Source of the DNA: Chitiniphilus shinanonensis DSM 23277
Lineage (GTDB): Bacteria; Pseudomonadota; Gammaproteobacteria; Burkholderiales; Chitinibacteraceae
Reading direction: 5' to 3'
NCBI RefSeq assembly: GCF_000374805.1
Contig: NZ_KB895351.1
Coordinates: 25,187-89,186, forward strand
DNA length: 64,000 nucleotides
Shown here: one piece after another, positions 34,906 through 44,948 of the stretch
How the letters are laid out: each line of letters starts with the position of its first letter
Position numbering within the stretch: position 1 is the stretch's first letter
The notes under the pieces: generated by a model
Told to the model about the DNA's origin: nothing
What the model saw: only the letters and a program-made list of their open reading frames with translations
Database searches by the model: none
Made by a program: the position numbers and the translations under genes

Positions 34906-36453
34906 ATGGCATTAAGTTCTAGAGCCGAGATCGGTCAGTGTTTCATGGTGGGCTTCGACGGGCTGGAACCCGATGCCCACATCGAGCGCCTGATCCGCGA
35001 ATACCGCGTGGGCGGCGTCATCCTGTTCCGCCGCAACGTCGATCATCCGCGGCAGGTGGCGGCGCTGTGCCGGCGCCTGCAACAGATCAACGCCGAGGTC
35101 AGCGACCAGCCCTTGCTGATCGGCATCGACCAGGAGGGCGGCATGGTGGCGCGCATCGAGGCTGGCATGACGCCGCTGCCGTCGGCGCTGGCCTACCAGG
35201 CCGCCGGCTCGGCCGCCGATTGCCAGGCGCTCAACCGTATCGGCGCGGCGGAGCTGGGCGCGCTGGGCATCAACATCGACTTCGCCCCGGTGCTGGACGT
35301 GAACAACAACCGCCTCAACCCGGTGATCGGCGTGCGCGCCCACGGCGAGGACGTCGCCACCGTGTGCGAATACGGGCTGGCGGCGATGCGCGGCATCCAG
35401 GCCGCCGGCCTGGCGGCCACCGCCAAGCACTTTCCCGGTCATGGCGACACCGATACCGATTCCCACCTCGGCGTGCCGCGAGTCGGCCACGACCGTGCGC
35501 GGCTGGATGCGGTGGAACTGGCGCCGTTCCGCGCCGCCATCGCCGCTGGCGTCGATGCCGTGATGTCGGCGCATGTGGCGTTCCCGGCGGTGGAGCCGGA
35601 CCCCGACACGCCGTCCACGCTGTCGCACGCGGTGCTGACCGGCTTGCTGCGCGAGCAACTGGGGTTCGGCGGCGTGGTGTTCACCGACTGCCTGGAGATG
35701 GACGCCATCCGCCGCGGCGTCGGCACCGTGACGGGCGCGTTGCGCGCCTTCCAGGCTGGCGCCGACGTGCTGCTGGTGTCGCACCGCGAGACGGTACAGG
35801 CCGAGGCCATCGACCGCCTGCTGCAAGCGGTGGAACGTGGCGAGGTCTCGCCCGAGCGTCTGGCCGCGTCCCGCGCGCGCATCGCCGCGCTGAAGCGGCG
35901 CCTGGGCGACTGGCGTGCGCTGCCGGAGGATCCCGCGCCGCTGTTGCGGACGCCCCAGGCGCTGGCGCTGTCCGAAGCGGTGCATCGCCGCGCCGTCACC
36001 GGCCATTGCCGCGCGCTCGATGCGGCGCAGCCGGTGCTGTTGATCACGCTGGAGGTGCGCACCCGCACCGAGATCGACGAAGTGGCGATGGGCCGGGCCG
36101 CGATCGGTCAGGCGGCGGTGCAGCGCGACACCCTGGCCGAGCCGCTGGCCGCGCTGGGCTACGCCGTGGACGAGATCGCGCTGCCGCTGGCACCGACGCC
36201 GGCCGAGATCGCCGACGCGCTGGCCCGGGCGGCGGATGCACCGCAGGTGGTGGTGGTGAGCTACAACGCCGTGCTGTTCCCGGCGCAACGCGACCTGCTG
36301 GCCGGGCTGCCCGCAGCGCGTACCTGGCTGGTGGCGGGGCGCCTGCCGTATGACATCGACCTGCTGCCGCAGGCAGCCGGTCGTCTGGCTTGCTACGCCA
36401 ATCGTCCGGCCGCGCTGACGGTATTGGCGGATTTGCTGGCGCGGGGCGGCTAG
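34906..36453 (+). CDS. nagZ: Glycoside hydrolase family 3 beta-N-acetylhexosaminidase (NagZ type)
   Basis: Removes terminal beta-GlcNAc from murein fragments or chito-oligosaccharides. The 515 residues contain the GH3 barrel with LIGIDQEGGMVARI and INIDFAPVLDVNNN. KHFPGHGDTDTDSHLGVP carries the His-Asp general acid pair, and FTDCLEMDAI contains the Asp nucleophile. A second domain of about 160 residues follows the barrel, as in the two-domain B. subtilis-type enzyme, whereas E. coli NagZ is about 340 residues. No signal peptide is seen, so the enzyme is probably cytoplasmic. GGAGCG lies about ten bases before the ATG. Confidence 0.9.
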   Translation: MALSSRAEIGQCFMVGFDGLEPDAHIERLIREYRVGGVILFRRNVDHPRQVAALCRRLQQINAEVSDQPLLIGIDQEGGMVARIEAGMTPLPSALAYQAAGSAADCQALNRIGAAELGALGINIDFAPVLDVNNNRLNPVIGVRAHGEDVATVCEYGLAAMRGIQAAGLAATAKHFPGHGDTDTDSHLGVPRVGHDRARLDAVELAPFRAAIAAGVDAVMSAHVAFPAVEPDPDTPSTLSHAVLTGLLREQLGFGGVVFTDCLEMDAIRRGVGTVTGALRAFQAGADVLLVSHRETVQAEAIDRLLQAVERGEVSPERLAASRARIAALKRRLGDWRALPEDPAPLLRTPQALALSEAVHRRAVTGHCRALDAAQPVLLITLEVRTRTEIDEVAMGRAAIGQAAVQRDTLAEPLAALGYAVDEIALPLAPTPAEIADALARAADAPQVVVVSYNAVLFPAQRDLLAGLPAARTWLVAGRLPYDIDLLPQAAGRLACYANRPAALTVLADLLARGG

Positions 36454-36535
36454 CGTGACGCAACGGCCCGCCTGACGGGCGATTCCGCTGGGTATACTGG
36501 GCGGCGCCACGCTCGCGGCAGTCCGAAAAAAGGGT

Positions 36536-36563
36536 TTGCGCCAATGCAGTTTGGCGCTATAGA
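36536..36563 (+). promoter_or_regulatory. Promoter with embedded palindrome for the small basic protein gene
   Basis: TTGCGC and TATAGA are 16 bases apart. The spacer overlaps a perfect inverted repeat (GCGCCAA-N6-TTGGCGC, 36538-36557) that abuts the -10 box. This layout would suit a repressor operator. Pattern-based only. Confidence 0.45.
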
Positions 36564-36608
36564 CTGACCGCCAAAATTCACACCCGGTTGTTCACAAAGG
36601 ATGGGGTC

Positions 36609-36944
36609 ATGAAAAAGTTGTTGCTGTGCGTGCTGGCCCTGGCCTTTACGCCCGTCTACGCGGCGGACCTGTTGGTGGCCGACGCGCCGCTGCCATTCGA
36701 CGAACCCGCCTATGCCGTGCCGGTATCGCGCCCCGCCGCCCCGGTCCAGGCCCGCAAGACCGTCAAGGTCGCCAGCAAGGACACCAAGGCCAGCCGCAAG
36801 TACGCGGCCGCCAGCAAGCGCGACGCGCAGCGCTACGCTTCGGCCAAGCGTTCCAAGGTCTACGCCAAGGGCAAGAGCACCAAGGTGGCCAAGCGCGACG
36901 TGCGCATCGAGCGCCGCCAGTACGCGGCCAACACCCGCCGCTGA
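36609..36944 (+). CDS. Small exported Lys/Arg/Ala-rich protein
   Basis: A 111-residue protein with a clear signal peptide (MKKLLLCVLALAFTPVYA) and a mature chain that is strongly basic and repetitive after residue 45. Degenerate units such as SRKYAAASKRDAQRYASAKR contain many Lys, Arg, Ala, Ser and Tyr and no Cys. It is probably disordered and could bind polyanions such as LPS, murein or DNA, but that is inference. AAGGATGGGG is a good ribosome site, and it has its own promoter and a strong terminator, so it is a monocistronic gene. No named family recognised. Confidence 0.75.
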   Translation: MKKLLLCVLALAFTPVYAADLLVADAPLPFDEPAYAVPVSRPAAPVQARKTVKVASKDTKASRKYAAASKRDAQRYASAKRSKVYAKGKSTKVAKRDVRIERRQYAANTRR

Positions 36945-36960
36945 GCTTCGCGGTAAACAG

Positions 36961-36988
36961 AAAAAGCCGGGAGACTCCCGGCTTTTTT
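36961..36988 (+). terminator. Intrinsic terminator after the small basic protein gene
   Basis: AAAAAGCCGGG and CCCGGCTTTTTT form a long stem ending in six T residues. Confidence 0.92.
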
Positions 36989-37024
36989 GTTGCCTGTTCG
37001 TCGCGTGATCCCACTCGCGGGCAC

Positions 37025-37051
37025 GAAAAAAGGGGCGCGATCCCGCGCCCC
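37025..37051 (-). terminator. Intrinsic terminator of the chitinase gene
   Basis: On the minus strand GGGGCGCG and CGCGCCCC pair around a four-base loop, followed by TTTTTT. It lies about 150 bases beyond the chitinase stop. Confidence 0.85.
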
Positions 37052-37198
37052 AACCGTTCACCCCTTCGCGTCCACCGGAGCGTCGACGCGACGGAGTAGA
37101 TCAAAACAGGCGCTACGGCGATCCGGCGAAGCGGTGTGTTGTCGGACGGCGCCGCGAGGGCGCCATCCTTCACACGGTTCGACGGATGCCGTCGCGTC

Positions 37199-38944
37199 TC
37201 AGCGCAGCGTCACGCCCCAGTTGGCCTCCACGCACTTGGCATACTGGCCTTCGATCAGCGCGTTGTACGGCGTCTGGTAGCTCACCAGCTGGCACTGGTA
37301 GTCGCCGCCGACGTTCCAGTTCTTCTCCCAGTAGATGTTGTACGCGGCCGAGCTGCCGGAGCCGAAGCGCTGCATGGTGGCGCACGACAACTGCTCGTTG
37401 CTGTAATCCCAGCCCAGTTCGCGCGAGAACTCCTTGTAGTAGTCGATGCGGTTCTGCGCGGCCTGCTTCTCGGTACCCAGCCCGCACTCGGCGTTGATGA
37501 TCTGGATGGTGGTGGCGAAGTTGTTGCCGGTGCCGGCCGTCTTGTCCACCTGGTTCGGCACCCAGGTGCCGTCCAGCACGTGCAGCATCGACGGCTTGGG
37601 CGGTTGCGGGTAGACGAAGAAGAACGTCGCCGAGGCCAGGTTCAGCCAGGTGGACGCCACCAGATCCGGCTCGTTCAGCAGCTTGAACTGGTCGCCCGAG
37701 TACATCACCTGCGAGAACGGGCCGTAGTTGTAGTTGTACGAGAGCTGCTTGGCGCCGCGGCCGAAGTACTTCTTCCAGCTGCCGTCGGCATTCTTGCCGC
37801 AGGTCCACACCTTGTTGAACACCGGATCGGCGCACTCGGTGTTGTAGCCGCAGCCTGGGCCGGTCTCGTCGCAACCCATCTCGCGCAGGTACTTCAGCGC
37901 CTGGCGCCATTCCGGCACCGTGTCGTTGCGGTTGTGATCGCCTGTTTCCTGCGCGAAGTGGGCGAACATGGTCGCCAGCGAATGGCGACAGATGGCGTCG
38001 GCGTTGCGGCCGTCGCTGTAGTCGTCACAGATCGCCGGGAACTTGGCCACCGCTTGCAGGAAGCGGGTGTAGGTGTAGCTGGCGTCGCGGCGGGGGAACA
38101 GGTATTCCCACTGCGCGGCGGACAGGATGCCTTCCACGCGCTTCACGTTCTTCGGGTTGTCGGCCTTGCCCGGCGCCACGGCATCGACTACGGCGTTGGG
38201 CGCGGTGCGGATCGACGCCTTCACGGTGCGGAAGAAGTCGTTGTTGGTCAGCTCGGCCTCGCGTGCCTGGGCCTGCGCCAGCGACGGTACGCCGGTCACC
38301 ACGGGCGTCGGCGTCGGGGTCGGGCCCACCGGGGTCGGCGTCGGCGTGACCGGGGTCGGCGTGGGGCCGACCGGCGTCGGGGTCGGGGTCACCGGGGTGG
38401 GCGTCGGGTTGCCGCCGCCGCAGGCGCCGATGTCCTGCCACAGCGTGCCGCTGGCTGCGGGGTTCCAGTTGGCGCCGACATAGGCGACATGCGTCACCAG
38501 CGCGCGGTAATTGCGGCCGTTGTAGGTGACGGTAGCGCCGGCCGTATAGGTATTGCCTTCGGCCCAGGCGGCATTGCAGGTGGTGCCGGACGGCGTCGGC
38601 GTCACCACGGGGGTGGGCGCGACGGTGGGCGTGGGGGTGACCGGGCGGGGTGTCGGGGTCACGATCGGCGTCGGCACCGCGGTCGGTGTCGGCGTGGCGG
38701 TCGGTGTCGGGCTGGGGGTGGGCGTCGGGGTGGCGGTGCCCACCAGTTGCCACGGGCCCCATTGCTCGGCGCCGGGCACGTTGCCCTGGGTCCACCACTT
38801 GGCCTTGTAACTACTGCCCTGGTAGGTGACTTCCTGCCCGGCGGTGTACACCGCCGTACTGCTCCATTCGGCCGCGTGGGCGGCGCCCACGAAAGCCAGT
38901 GCCACGACGAGTGCGTGACGTCTGCTGCTGGGAATCAGCGCCAT
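37199..38944 (-). CDS. Secreted family 19 chitinase with two CBM5/12 modules
   Basis: Hydrolyses beta-1,4 bonds of chitin outside the cell. The 581 residues are: signal peptide to about 24, CBM5/12 (26-69, AEWSSTAVYTAGQEVTYQG), Pro-Thr linker (70-120), second CBM5/12 (123-175, with a Cys pair), second Pro-Thr linker (176-219), and a GH19 catalytic domain. HFAQETGDHN places the proposed catalytic acid at Glu333, and KYFGRGAKQLSYNYNYGPFS is the family signature. The linkers are encoded by GTCGGCGTC-type minisatellite DNA. GGAGGA precedes ATG 38944. The start is preceded by a structured palindromic element that recurs upstream of the activator gene at 43791. Confidence 0.95.
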   Translation of the reverse strand: MALIPSSRRHALVVALAFVGAAHAAEWSSTAVYTAGQEVTYQGSSYKAKWWTQGNVPGAEQWGPWQLVGTATPTPTPSPTPTATPTPTAVPTPIVTPTPRPVTPTPTVAPTPVVTPTPSGTTCNAAWAEGNTYTAGATVTYNGRNYRALVTHVAYVGANWNPAASGTLWQDIGACGGGNPTPTPVTPTPTPVGPTPTPVTPTPTPVGPTPTPTPVVTGVPSLAQAQAREAELTNNDFFRTVKASIRTAPNAVVDAVAPGKADNPKNVKRVEGILSAAQWEYLFPRRDASYTYTRFLQAVAKFPAICDDYSDGRNADAICRHSLATMFAHFAQETGDHNRNDTVPEWRQALKYLREMGCDETGPGCGYNTECADPVFNKVWTCGKNADGSWKKYFGRGAKQLSYNYNYGPFSQVMYSGDQFKLLNEPDLVASTWLNLASATFFFVYPQPPKPSMLHVLDGTWVPNQVDKTAGTGNNFATTIQIINAECGLGTEKQAAQNRIDYYKEFSRELGWDYSNEQLSCATMQRFGSGSSAAYNIYWEKNWNVGGDYQCQLVSYQTPYNALIEGQYAKCVEANWGVTLR

Positions 38945-38988
38945 GTTGTAATCCTCCATCCTTGTCTTGTCTTTGTGCTTCGGCCTCG

Positions 38989-39103
38989 AGAGCGGCTAAC
39001 AAAACCCTCCTGGCGTCGTCGTGCTCACTTGCCGTACGCCTAGTACTGTCTGCGTTTCGCGCTCCTTGCCAGGACCGCTTCGCTGGGTTTTGTTAGCCGC
39101 TCT
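38989..39103 (-). repeat. Structured palindromic element E1 in the chitinase leader
   Basis: A 115-bp element bounded by a perfect 19-bp inverted repeat (AGAGCGGCTAACAAAACCC). Read on the minus strand it contains an inner helix TCCTGGC/GCCAGGA, a GCG-CGAAA-CGC hairpin and a GTAC-TAGGC-GTAC hairpin, and ends 44 nt before the chitinase ATG. Its 5' half matches 43627-43678 at 46 of 52 positions. It could be a leader RNA element or a MITE with GAGC ends; the sequence alone does not decide. Confidence 0.85.
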
Positions 39104-39437
39104 ATGGGTCGAATGTCAGGGATGGTATCAGCGCCGGTAATCACTTCCTAGGGGCTTACAACGCGAGCGATTCTCAAAAAACCCTGTTAAATCAACAAAA
39201 TATAATTAATCAATGATGTAGTGATGGTTATTGCTTTCACCGATTTACGCCACAATCCGGGCATCGTGGAAGCGCTAAGTGATTGATCTGTGCGGCGCAG
39301 TGCCGGTTGGCCGCGATGCAGCGGCCGCCCGAAATCGGCAGGTGGGTGGCCCGCCGACGGCCGCTGCGCGTGGCCACGCGCGGCGCAAGCAGCCGGCACG
39401 GGCCGGCGGGAAGCAGACGAAAGGCCGGAACGCCGCG
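39104..39437. other. Intergenic region upstream of the chitinase, beyond aroA
   Basis: The part next to E1 (about 39120-39260) is AT-rich, with TATAATTAATCAATG-like sequence, and probably holds the chitinase promoter; no convincing -35/-10 pair was found. The part next to aroA is GC-rich, with a long imperfect hairpin (GCAGCGGCCG near 39318 and CGGCCGCTGC near 39358). No gene supported. Confidence 0.5.
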
Positions 39438-40733
39438 TCAGGCGGCGATGCGTGCCAGCTCGTCGAAATAGGTGGGGAAGGTCTTGGCGGTGCAGCCGGG
39501 ATCGAGGATGCGCACCGGCGCGCCCAGCGACACCAGCGAGAAGCACATCGCCATGCGATGGTCGTCGTAGGTGCCGATCTCGGCGTGCGGCGTCAGCGCG
39601 GCGGGTGGGGTGACCACGATGTAGTCACGGCCTTCCTCGACGGTGGCGCCCACCTTGCGCAGCTCGGCGGCCATCGCGGCGAGGCGGTCGGTCTCCTTCA
39701 CCCGCCAGCTCTCGATGTTGCGGATGGTGGTGGTGCCCTCGGCGAACAGCGCGGCCACGGCGATGGTCATCGCCGCATCGGGGATGTGGTTGAGGTCCAC
39801 GTCCACCGCGCGCAGCCGGCCGCCGGCGGGGCGGGTGGCGCTGATCCAGTTGTCGCCGCGTTCGATGATCGCACCCATCTGTTCCAGCACTTCGGCGAAG
39901 CGCACGTCGCCCTGGATGCTCTGCCGGCCGACGCCGGTGACGGTCACCGGCCGGCCCGGCGCGGCGGCGATGGCGCCGGCCGCGAGGAAATACGATGCCG
40001 ACGACGCATCGCCCTCGACGAAGATCTCGCCGGGGCTGGCATAGGTCTGGCCGCCGGGGATGAAGAATTCGCTCCAGCCGCGCCGCTCGACGGCGATGCC
40101 GAAGCGCGTCAGCAGGTTGAGCGTGATCTCGATATAGGGCTTGGAGATCAGCTCGCCTTCCACCGCCACGGTGATGTCGCGCCCGGTGAGCGGCAGCGCC
40201 ATCAACAACCCGGTGAGGAACTGGCTGGAGACGTTGCCCTTCACCGAGACGCGGTCGCCGGCGATGCGCCCCGGGTGGATCGCCAGCGGCGGATAGCCTT
40301 CCTGGCCCAGGTAATCGACCTGGGCGCCGGCCTGGCGCAGCGCATCGACCAGATCGCCGATCGGGCGCTCGTGCATGCGCGGCACGCCGGACAGGCGGTA
40401 TTCGCCGCCGGCCAGCGCCAGCGCCGCCGTCAACGGGCGGAACGCGGTGCCGGCGTTGCCCAGGAACAGGTCGGCCTGCTTCACCGGGAAATCGCCGCCG
40501 CAACCGTGGATGCGGAAATCGCGGCTGTCGCCCAATTGTTCCCACCGCACGCCCAGCGCGGCCAGCGCTTCCAGCATGCGCTGGGTGTCGTCCGACGCCA
40601 GCAGGCCCTTGACCAGCGTCTCGCCCCGGCACAGCGCCGCCAGCAGCAGAGTGCGGTTGGAGATGCTCTTGGAGCCGGGCAGGGCCACGGTGCCGGCAAC
40701 GTGGGAAATCGGGGAGAGGTCGAGGTGTTCCAT
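39438..40733 (-). CDS. aroA: 3-phosphoshikimate 1-carboxyvinyltransferase (EPSP synthase)
   Basis: Adds the enolpyruvyl group of PEP to shikimate 3-phosphate in aromatic amino-acid synthesis. The 431 residues start [20 protein letters not shown] and carry [80 protein letters not shown] and [11 protein letters not shown]. This is the standard bacterial class I set. No clear ribosome site precedes the ATG. It lies downstream of waaF on the same strand, 86 bases away. Confidence 0.98.
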   Translation of the reverse strand: MEHLDLSPISHVAGTVALPGSKSISNRTLLLAALCRGETLVKGLLASDDTQRMLEALAALGVRWEQLGDSRDFRIHGCGGDFPVKQADLFLGNAGTAFRPLTAALALAGGEYRLSGVPRMHERPIGDLVDALRQAGAQVDYLGQEGYPPLAIHPGRIAGDRVSVKGNVSSQFLTGLLMALPLTGRDITVAVEGELISKPYIEITLNLLTRFGIAVERRGWSEFFIPGGQTYASPGEIFVEGDASSASYFLAAGAIAAAPGRPVTVTGVGRQSIQGDVRFAEVLEQMGAIIERGDNWISATRPAGGRLRAVDVDLNHIPDAAMTIAVAALFAEGTTTIRNIESWRVKETDRLAAMAAELRKVGATVEEGRDYIVVTPPAALTPHAEIGTYDDHRMAMCFSLVSLGAPVRILDPGCTAKTFPTYFDELARIAA

Positions 40734-40819
40734 GGGGAGTCGCGATGGCACGGGCTTTAGGGAAGGCCGCAATGATAACGTGGCCCGCCGGATGTTTATA
40801 CCGGCGTGGCCGGTGAGGT

Positions 40820-41878
40820 TCAGGGCGCCGGGACCGGGGCGATATCGATGACGGGCGGCTCGAACAGCGCGGGCACCAGCTCGCGCAGCGCCGAGGCCAC
40901 CAGATCCGGGCCCAGGTCGTTCAGGCATTTCATATGGCCGAGCGGGCAGGTGCGCTGGAAACAGGGACTGCATTCCACGTTCAGCGTGACGATGCGCGCC
41001 TTGTGCGACAGCGGCGGGGTGAACTTGGGCGAGCTGGAGCCATACACCGCCACCAGCGGCCGGCCCAGCGCAGCGGCCACGTGCATCAGGCCGGAGTCGT
41101 TGCACACCACCGCGTGGGCCAGGCTCATCAGGTCGATGGCCTGCGCCAGCGTGGTCTTTCCGGCCAGATCGACCACACCGGGCGCCAGTGCCACGATCTC
41201 GTCGCAGATCTCGCGATCCTTGTTCGAGCCGAACAGCCACACCTGCACCCCCAGCGCCATCATGCTGCGCGCCAGCGCCGCGGCGTGCCGCGCCGGCCAG
41301 CGCTTGGCCGGCCCGTATTCGGCACCGGGGCACAGCGCCAGGATCGGACGCTCGGCGCCCAGGCCCAGCGCCGCCAGCGCGGCGCGACAGGAACTGTCGT
41401 CCACTTCCAGGCGCGGATTGGGAATCGGGTGGACCACCGGCTTGCCGGCGCGCTCGGCCAGCGCGGAGAAGCGCTCGACCATGCGTGGCAGGGCGGCCTT
41501 GTCCAGCTTGCGCCAGTCGTTGAGCAGGCCGTAGCGCGATTCGCCCAGCCAGCCGGTGCGCACCGGAATGCCGGCGAAGAACGGCACCAGCGCGCTCTTG
41601 AGCGAGTTGGGCAGCAGGATGGCCTGATCGTACTTGCGCCGCGCCAGCTGGCGGCCCAGCTTCCAGCGCGCCAGCAGCGCCAGCTGGCCGTGGCCGAACG
41701 GCGCGTCGATCGCCTCGTCGATTTCGGCCATGCGCGCGTGCAAGGGCCGGGTCCAGGCCGGCGCCAGCACGTCGATCACCACGTTGTCGGCGTAGCGGTC
41801 GTGCAGCCTTTGATACAGCGGCTGGGCCATCACGGCGTCGCCGACCCAGGCCGGGGCCACGATCAGGATGCGTTTCAT
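40820..41878 (-). CDS. waaF: Lipopolysaccharide heptosyltransferase II
   Basis: Adds the second heptose to the inner core of LPS using ADP-heptose (GT9). The 352 residues begin [20 protein letters not shown] and include [50 protein letters not shown] and [19 protein letters not shown], which identify WaaF. It follows ilvE and the zinc-finger gene on the same strand, an order common in betaproteobacteria, although a terminator lies before it. Confidence 0.96.
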   Translation of the reverse strand: MKRILIVAPAWVGDAVMAQPLYQRLHDRYADNVVIDVLAPAWTRPLHARMAEIDEAIDAPFGHGQLALLARWKLGRQLARRKYDQAILLPNSLKSALVPFFAGIPVRTGWLGESRYGLLNDWRKLDKAALPRMVERFSALAERAGKPVVHPIPNPRLEVDDSSCRAALAALGLGAERPILALCPGAEYGPAKRWPARHAAALARSMMALGVQVWLFGSNKDREICDEIVALAPGVVDLAGKTTLAQAIDLMSLAHAVVCNDSGLMHVAAALGRPLVAVYGSSSPKFTPPLSHKARIVTLNVECSPCFQRTCPLGHMKCLNDLGPDLVASALRELVPALFEPPVIDIAPVPAP

Positions 41879-41962
41879 GCGCTGAGGCGGGCCCGGGGCC
41901 GGCAGGGGCGGGCGGTTACGATGAAATCAGGCTCGGGGATCGACATGGTTTCCTCGCGTTGC

Positions 41963-41991
41963 AAAAACAGAAGCGGCGCCGGGCGCCGCTT
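41963..41991 (-). terminator. Intrinsic terminator between the zinc-finger gene and waaF
   Basis: On the minus strand AAGCGGCGCC and GGCGCCGCTT form a long stem, followed by CTGTTTTTG. It lies 22 bases beyond the zinc-finger gene stop. Confidence 0.75.
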
Positions 41992-42012
41992 GCAGGGAAG
42001 TATCGCAGGGGA

Positions 42013-42213
42013 TCAGTGTCCCTTGACCACCTCGCCGGCCTTCAGCCGATAACGGGTGCCGCAGTACGGACAGAGGGCCTCGCCGGTCTTCTCGATCGGC
42101 AGGAACACGCGCGGGTGCGAGTTCCACTTCACCTGGTCCGGGGTCGGACAGTGCAGCGGCAGGTCCTTGGCGGTGACTTCGATTTCGCGTTGGGTGTTTT
42201 CGTGCAATGCCAT
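42013..42213 (-). CDS. Zinc-finger domain protein (zf-CHCC, NDUFS6-like)
   Basis: A 66-residue protein with the motif CPTPDQVKWNSHPRVFLPIE followed by CPYCGTRYRL. Cys22, His33 and the CxxC pair give a CHCC zinc site as in the mitochondrial complex I subunit NDUFS6. The bacterial function is unknown. It lies between ilvE and waaF, its usual place in betaproteobacteria. Confidence 0.92.
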   Translation of the reverse strand: MALHENTQREIEVTAKDLPLHCPTPDQVKWNSHPRVFLPIEKTGEALCPYCGTRYRLKAGEVVKGH

Positions 42214-42288
42214 GGTGTACTCCGTGTCGGCCGGGGCGGAGCGACCAGCCCCGCGCCCGTTTCACATGTCAGCCGTTCTTGTTATGGA

Positions 42289-43209
42289 TCAGACCAGGGT
42301 CAGCCACTCGGCGCGGCGTTCGTCGCGGCCCTCGACGATGTCGAAGTAGCGCTTTTGGATCTCGGCGGTGATCGGGCCGCGGCTGCCGATGCCGATCTCG
42401 CGGTTGTCCAGCTCGCGGATCGGGGTGACTTCGGCGGCGGTGCCGGTGAAGAACGCTTCGTCGGCGATGTAGATCTCGTCGCGGGTGATGCGCTTCTCGA
42501 TCACCTCGACGCCCATTTCCTGCGCAATCTGGAACACGGTGTTGCGGGTGATGCCGTCCAGGCAGGAGGTCAGGTCCGGCGTGTACAGCTTGCCGGCGCG
42601 CACCACGAAGATGTTCTCGCCCGAGCCTTCGGCCACGTAGCCGTCCACGTCCAGCAGCAGTGCCTCGTCGTAGCCGTCGGCGGCCGCTTCCTGGTGGGCC
42701 AGGATCGAGTTCATGTAGTTGCCGTTGGCCTTGGCCTTGCACATGGTCACGTTGACGTGATGGCGCGAGAAGCTGGAGGTCTTCACGCGGATGCCCTTTT
42801 CCATGCCCTCGGCGCCCAGGTAGGCGCCCCACGGCCAGGCGGCCACGATCACGTGCACGTCGTTCACCGGCGGCGCCACGCCCAGCTTGGCCGAGCCGTA
42901 GAACGCCATCGGGCGCAGGTAGCCGGATTTCAGGCCGTTCTCGCGCACCACGGCGCGCTGCGCCTCGTTCAGTTCCTCCTTGGAGAACGGCAGGGCGATG
43001 CCCAGGATCTTGGCGGAGTTGAACAGGCGGTTGGTGTGGTCCTGCAGGCGGAAGATCGCCGCGCCACGACTGGTTTCGTAGGCGCGCACGCCTTCGAAGA
43101 CGCCCATGCCGTAATGCAGGGTATGGGTCAGGACGTGGGTGGTGGCTTCGCGCCAGGGAACCAGTTTGCCGTCGTACCAAATGACGCCGTCGCGGTCGGC
43201 CATCGACAT
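42289..43209 (-). CDS. ilvE: Branched-chain amino-acid aminotransferase
   Basis: PLP enzyme for the last step of Leu, Ile and Val synthesis. The 306 residues (E. coli 309) begin MSMADRDGVIWYDGKLVPW; KAKANGNYMNSILAHQEA contains the PLP lysine at about 160, followed by EGSGENIFVV and ITRNTVFQIAQEMG. GGAGAGAAG precedes ATG 43209; a second ATG two codons later is a minor alternative. An open frame extends further upstream without family similarity, so the short form is right. Confidence 0.97.
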   Translation of the reverse strand: MSMADRDGVIWYDGKLVPWREATTHVLTHTLHYGMGVFEGVRAYETSRGAAIFRLQDHTNRLFNSAKILGIALPFSKEELNEAQRAVVRENGLKSGYLRPMAFYGSAKLGVAPPVNDVHVIVAAWPWGAYLGAEGMEKGIRVKTSSFSRHHVNVTMCKAKANGNYMNSILAHQEAAADGYDEALLLDVDGYVAEGSGENIFVVRAGKLYTPDLTSCLDGITRNTVFQIAQEMGVEVIEKRITRDEIYIADEAFFTGTAAEVTPIRELDNREIGIGSRGPITAEIQKRYFDIVEGRDERRAEWLTLV

Positions 43210-43626
43210 GATTGCTTCTCTCCTGCCTGTGGATTCGTGGGTGCGTAAAGGCCGAAATTGTAGCCGAAATCGTCCGCCCTCGCGTGGCGCACACAAGGCG
43301 CCGCCGCCCGTTCGTCCAGGGCGCTGCGAGCGGATCGGCCATCGGTCGGAAGGTTGTCGCGATGGGGGATGGGTTTCGGTGGACAACCATCGTGTCGCGA
43401 TGGCCGGCGGTTCGCTGGGGCGGATGAATGGTATTTCCAATAAGCAAATGATTTTATTGTGTTTTTGACATTTATTGACATTTGCCTCGAGGGTGGCCCG
43501 CCAAGCTGTCTGAAAATGAAAGGTTGCCCGGTGATAACCAATTGATCCGACAGTGATTCTTGACTGCCTTTAGCTGCTTGGCATAAACACCACTATGCCC
43601 AACCGTTGCGTTGGCTTACCTGAACA
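43210..43626. other. Intergenic region between ilvE and element E2
   Basis: The centre (about 43430-43480) is AT-rich and has two closely spaced TTGACA-like hexamers, without clear -10 boxes. It probably holds the divergent promoters of ilvE and of the activator transcript. No gene or RNA family recognised, and no sigma-54 site with correct GG-N10-GC spacing was found. Confidence 0.5.
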
Positions 43627-43750
43627 AGAGCCGGTGACAAAACCCGGCGAAACGGTCCTGGCAAGAAGCGCGAAACGCGGTCCGTGTAGTACCGCCGCGA
43701 GGCTCGGCGCCCCCGCGCGCCGCCAGGAGAGTTTTATCAACGGCGCTGAG
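43627..43750 (+). repeat. Structured palindromic element E2 in the activator leader
   Basis: A 124-bp homologue of E1, in the same orientation relative to its gene, ending 40 nt before the ATG at 43791. The conserved blocks are ACAAAACCC, CGGTCCTGGCAAG, AGCGCGAAACGC and GCCAGGAG-GTTTT. The outer stem differs from E1 at two pairs in a compensated way (G-C to C-G and A-T to G-C); two other pairs are lost. The middle is longer and GC-rich and cannot be aligned. Confidence 0.85.
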
Positions 43751-43790
43751 TTGTCGGTTCTGACTGGAAAGTGCTTTGGGGGTCTACTCG

Positions 43791-44774
<984 letters not shown>

Positions 44775-44786
44775 CGCCGCCCGGCC

Positions 44787-44836
44787 GTCGATGGTCGCGG
44801 CGCGCCGCCGGCTTTCATGAAAGCGCCGCCATCGAC
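44787..44836. other. Nested hairpin downstream of the activator gene
   Basis: GTCGATGG (44787-44794) pairs with CCATCGAC (44829-44836); inside lies the perfect 14-base palindrome GCTTTCATGAAAGC. It begins 12 bases after the activator stop and could end or stabilise the transcript; there is no U-tract. Confidence 0.5.
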
Positions 44837-44948
44837 TCGACCGTAACGCCTGCGGTTTGCGCCAATTGCTCCCGAATGCCGCATCGTGCATCGTGCACCG
44901 TTACGGCGCACGACGCCGGATACCGACCCGCAACCCGAGACTTGCTGC

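Noticed and set aside
38290..38740. A CRISPR-like or regulatory tandem array in GT-rich repeats
   Set aside because: The repeats are in frame within the chitinase gene and encode Pro-Thr linkers; there are no spacers.
38989..39103. E1 as an integron attC site
   Set aside because: The ends GGCTAAC and GTTAGCC do not fit RYYYAAC and GTTRRRY, and there is no integrase or cassette array nearby.
43490..43620. A sigma-54 promoter before the activator gene
   Set aside because: TGGC-like sequences occur (for example near 43494 and 43580), but none has a GC doublet at the required spacing from the GG.
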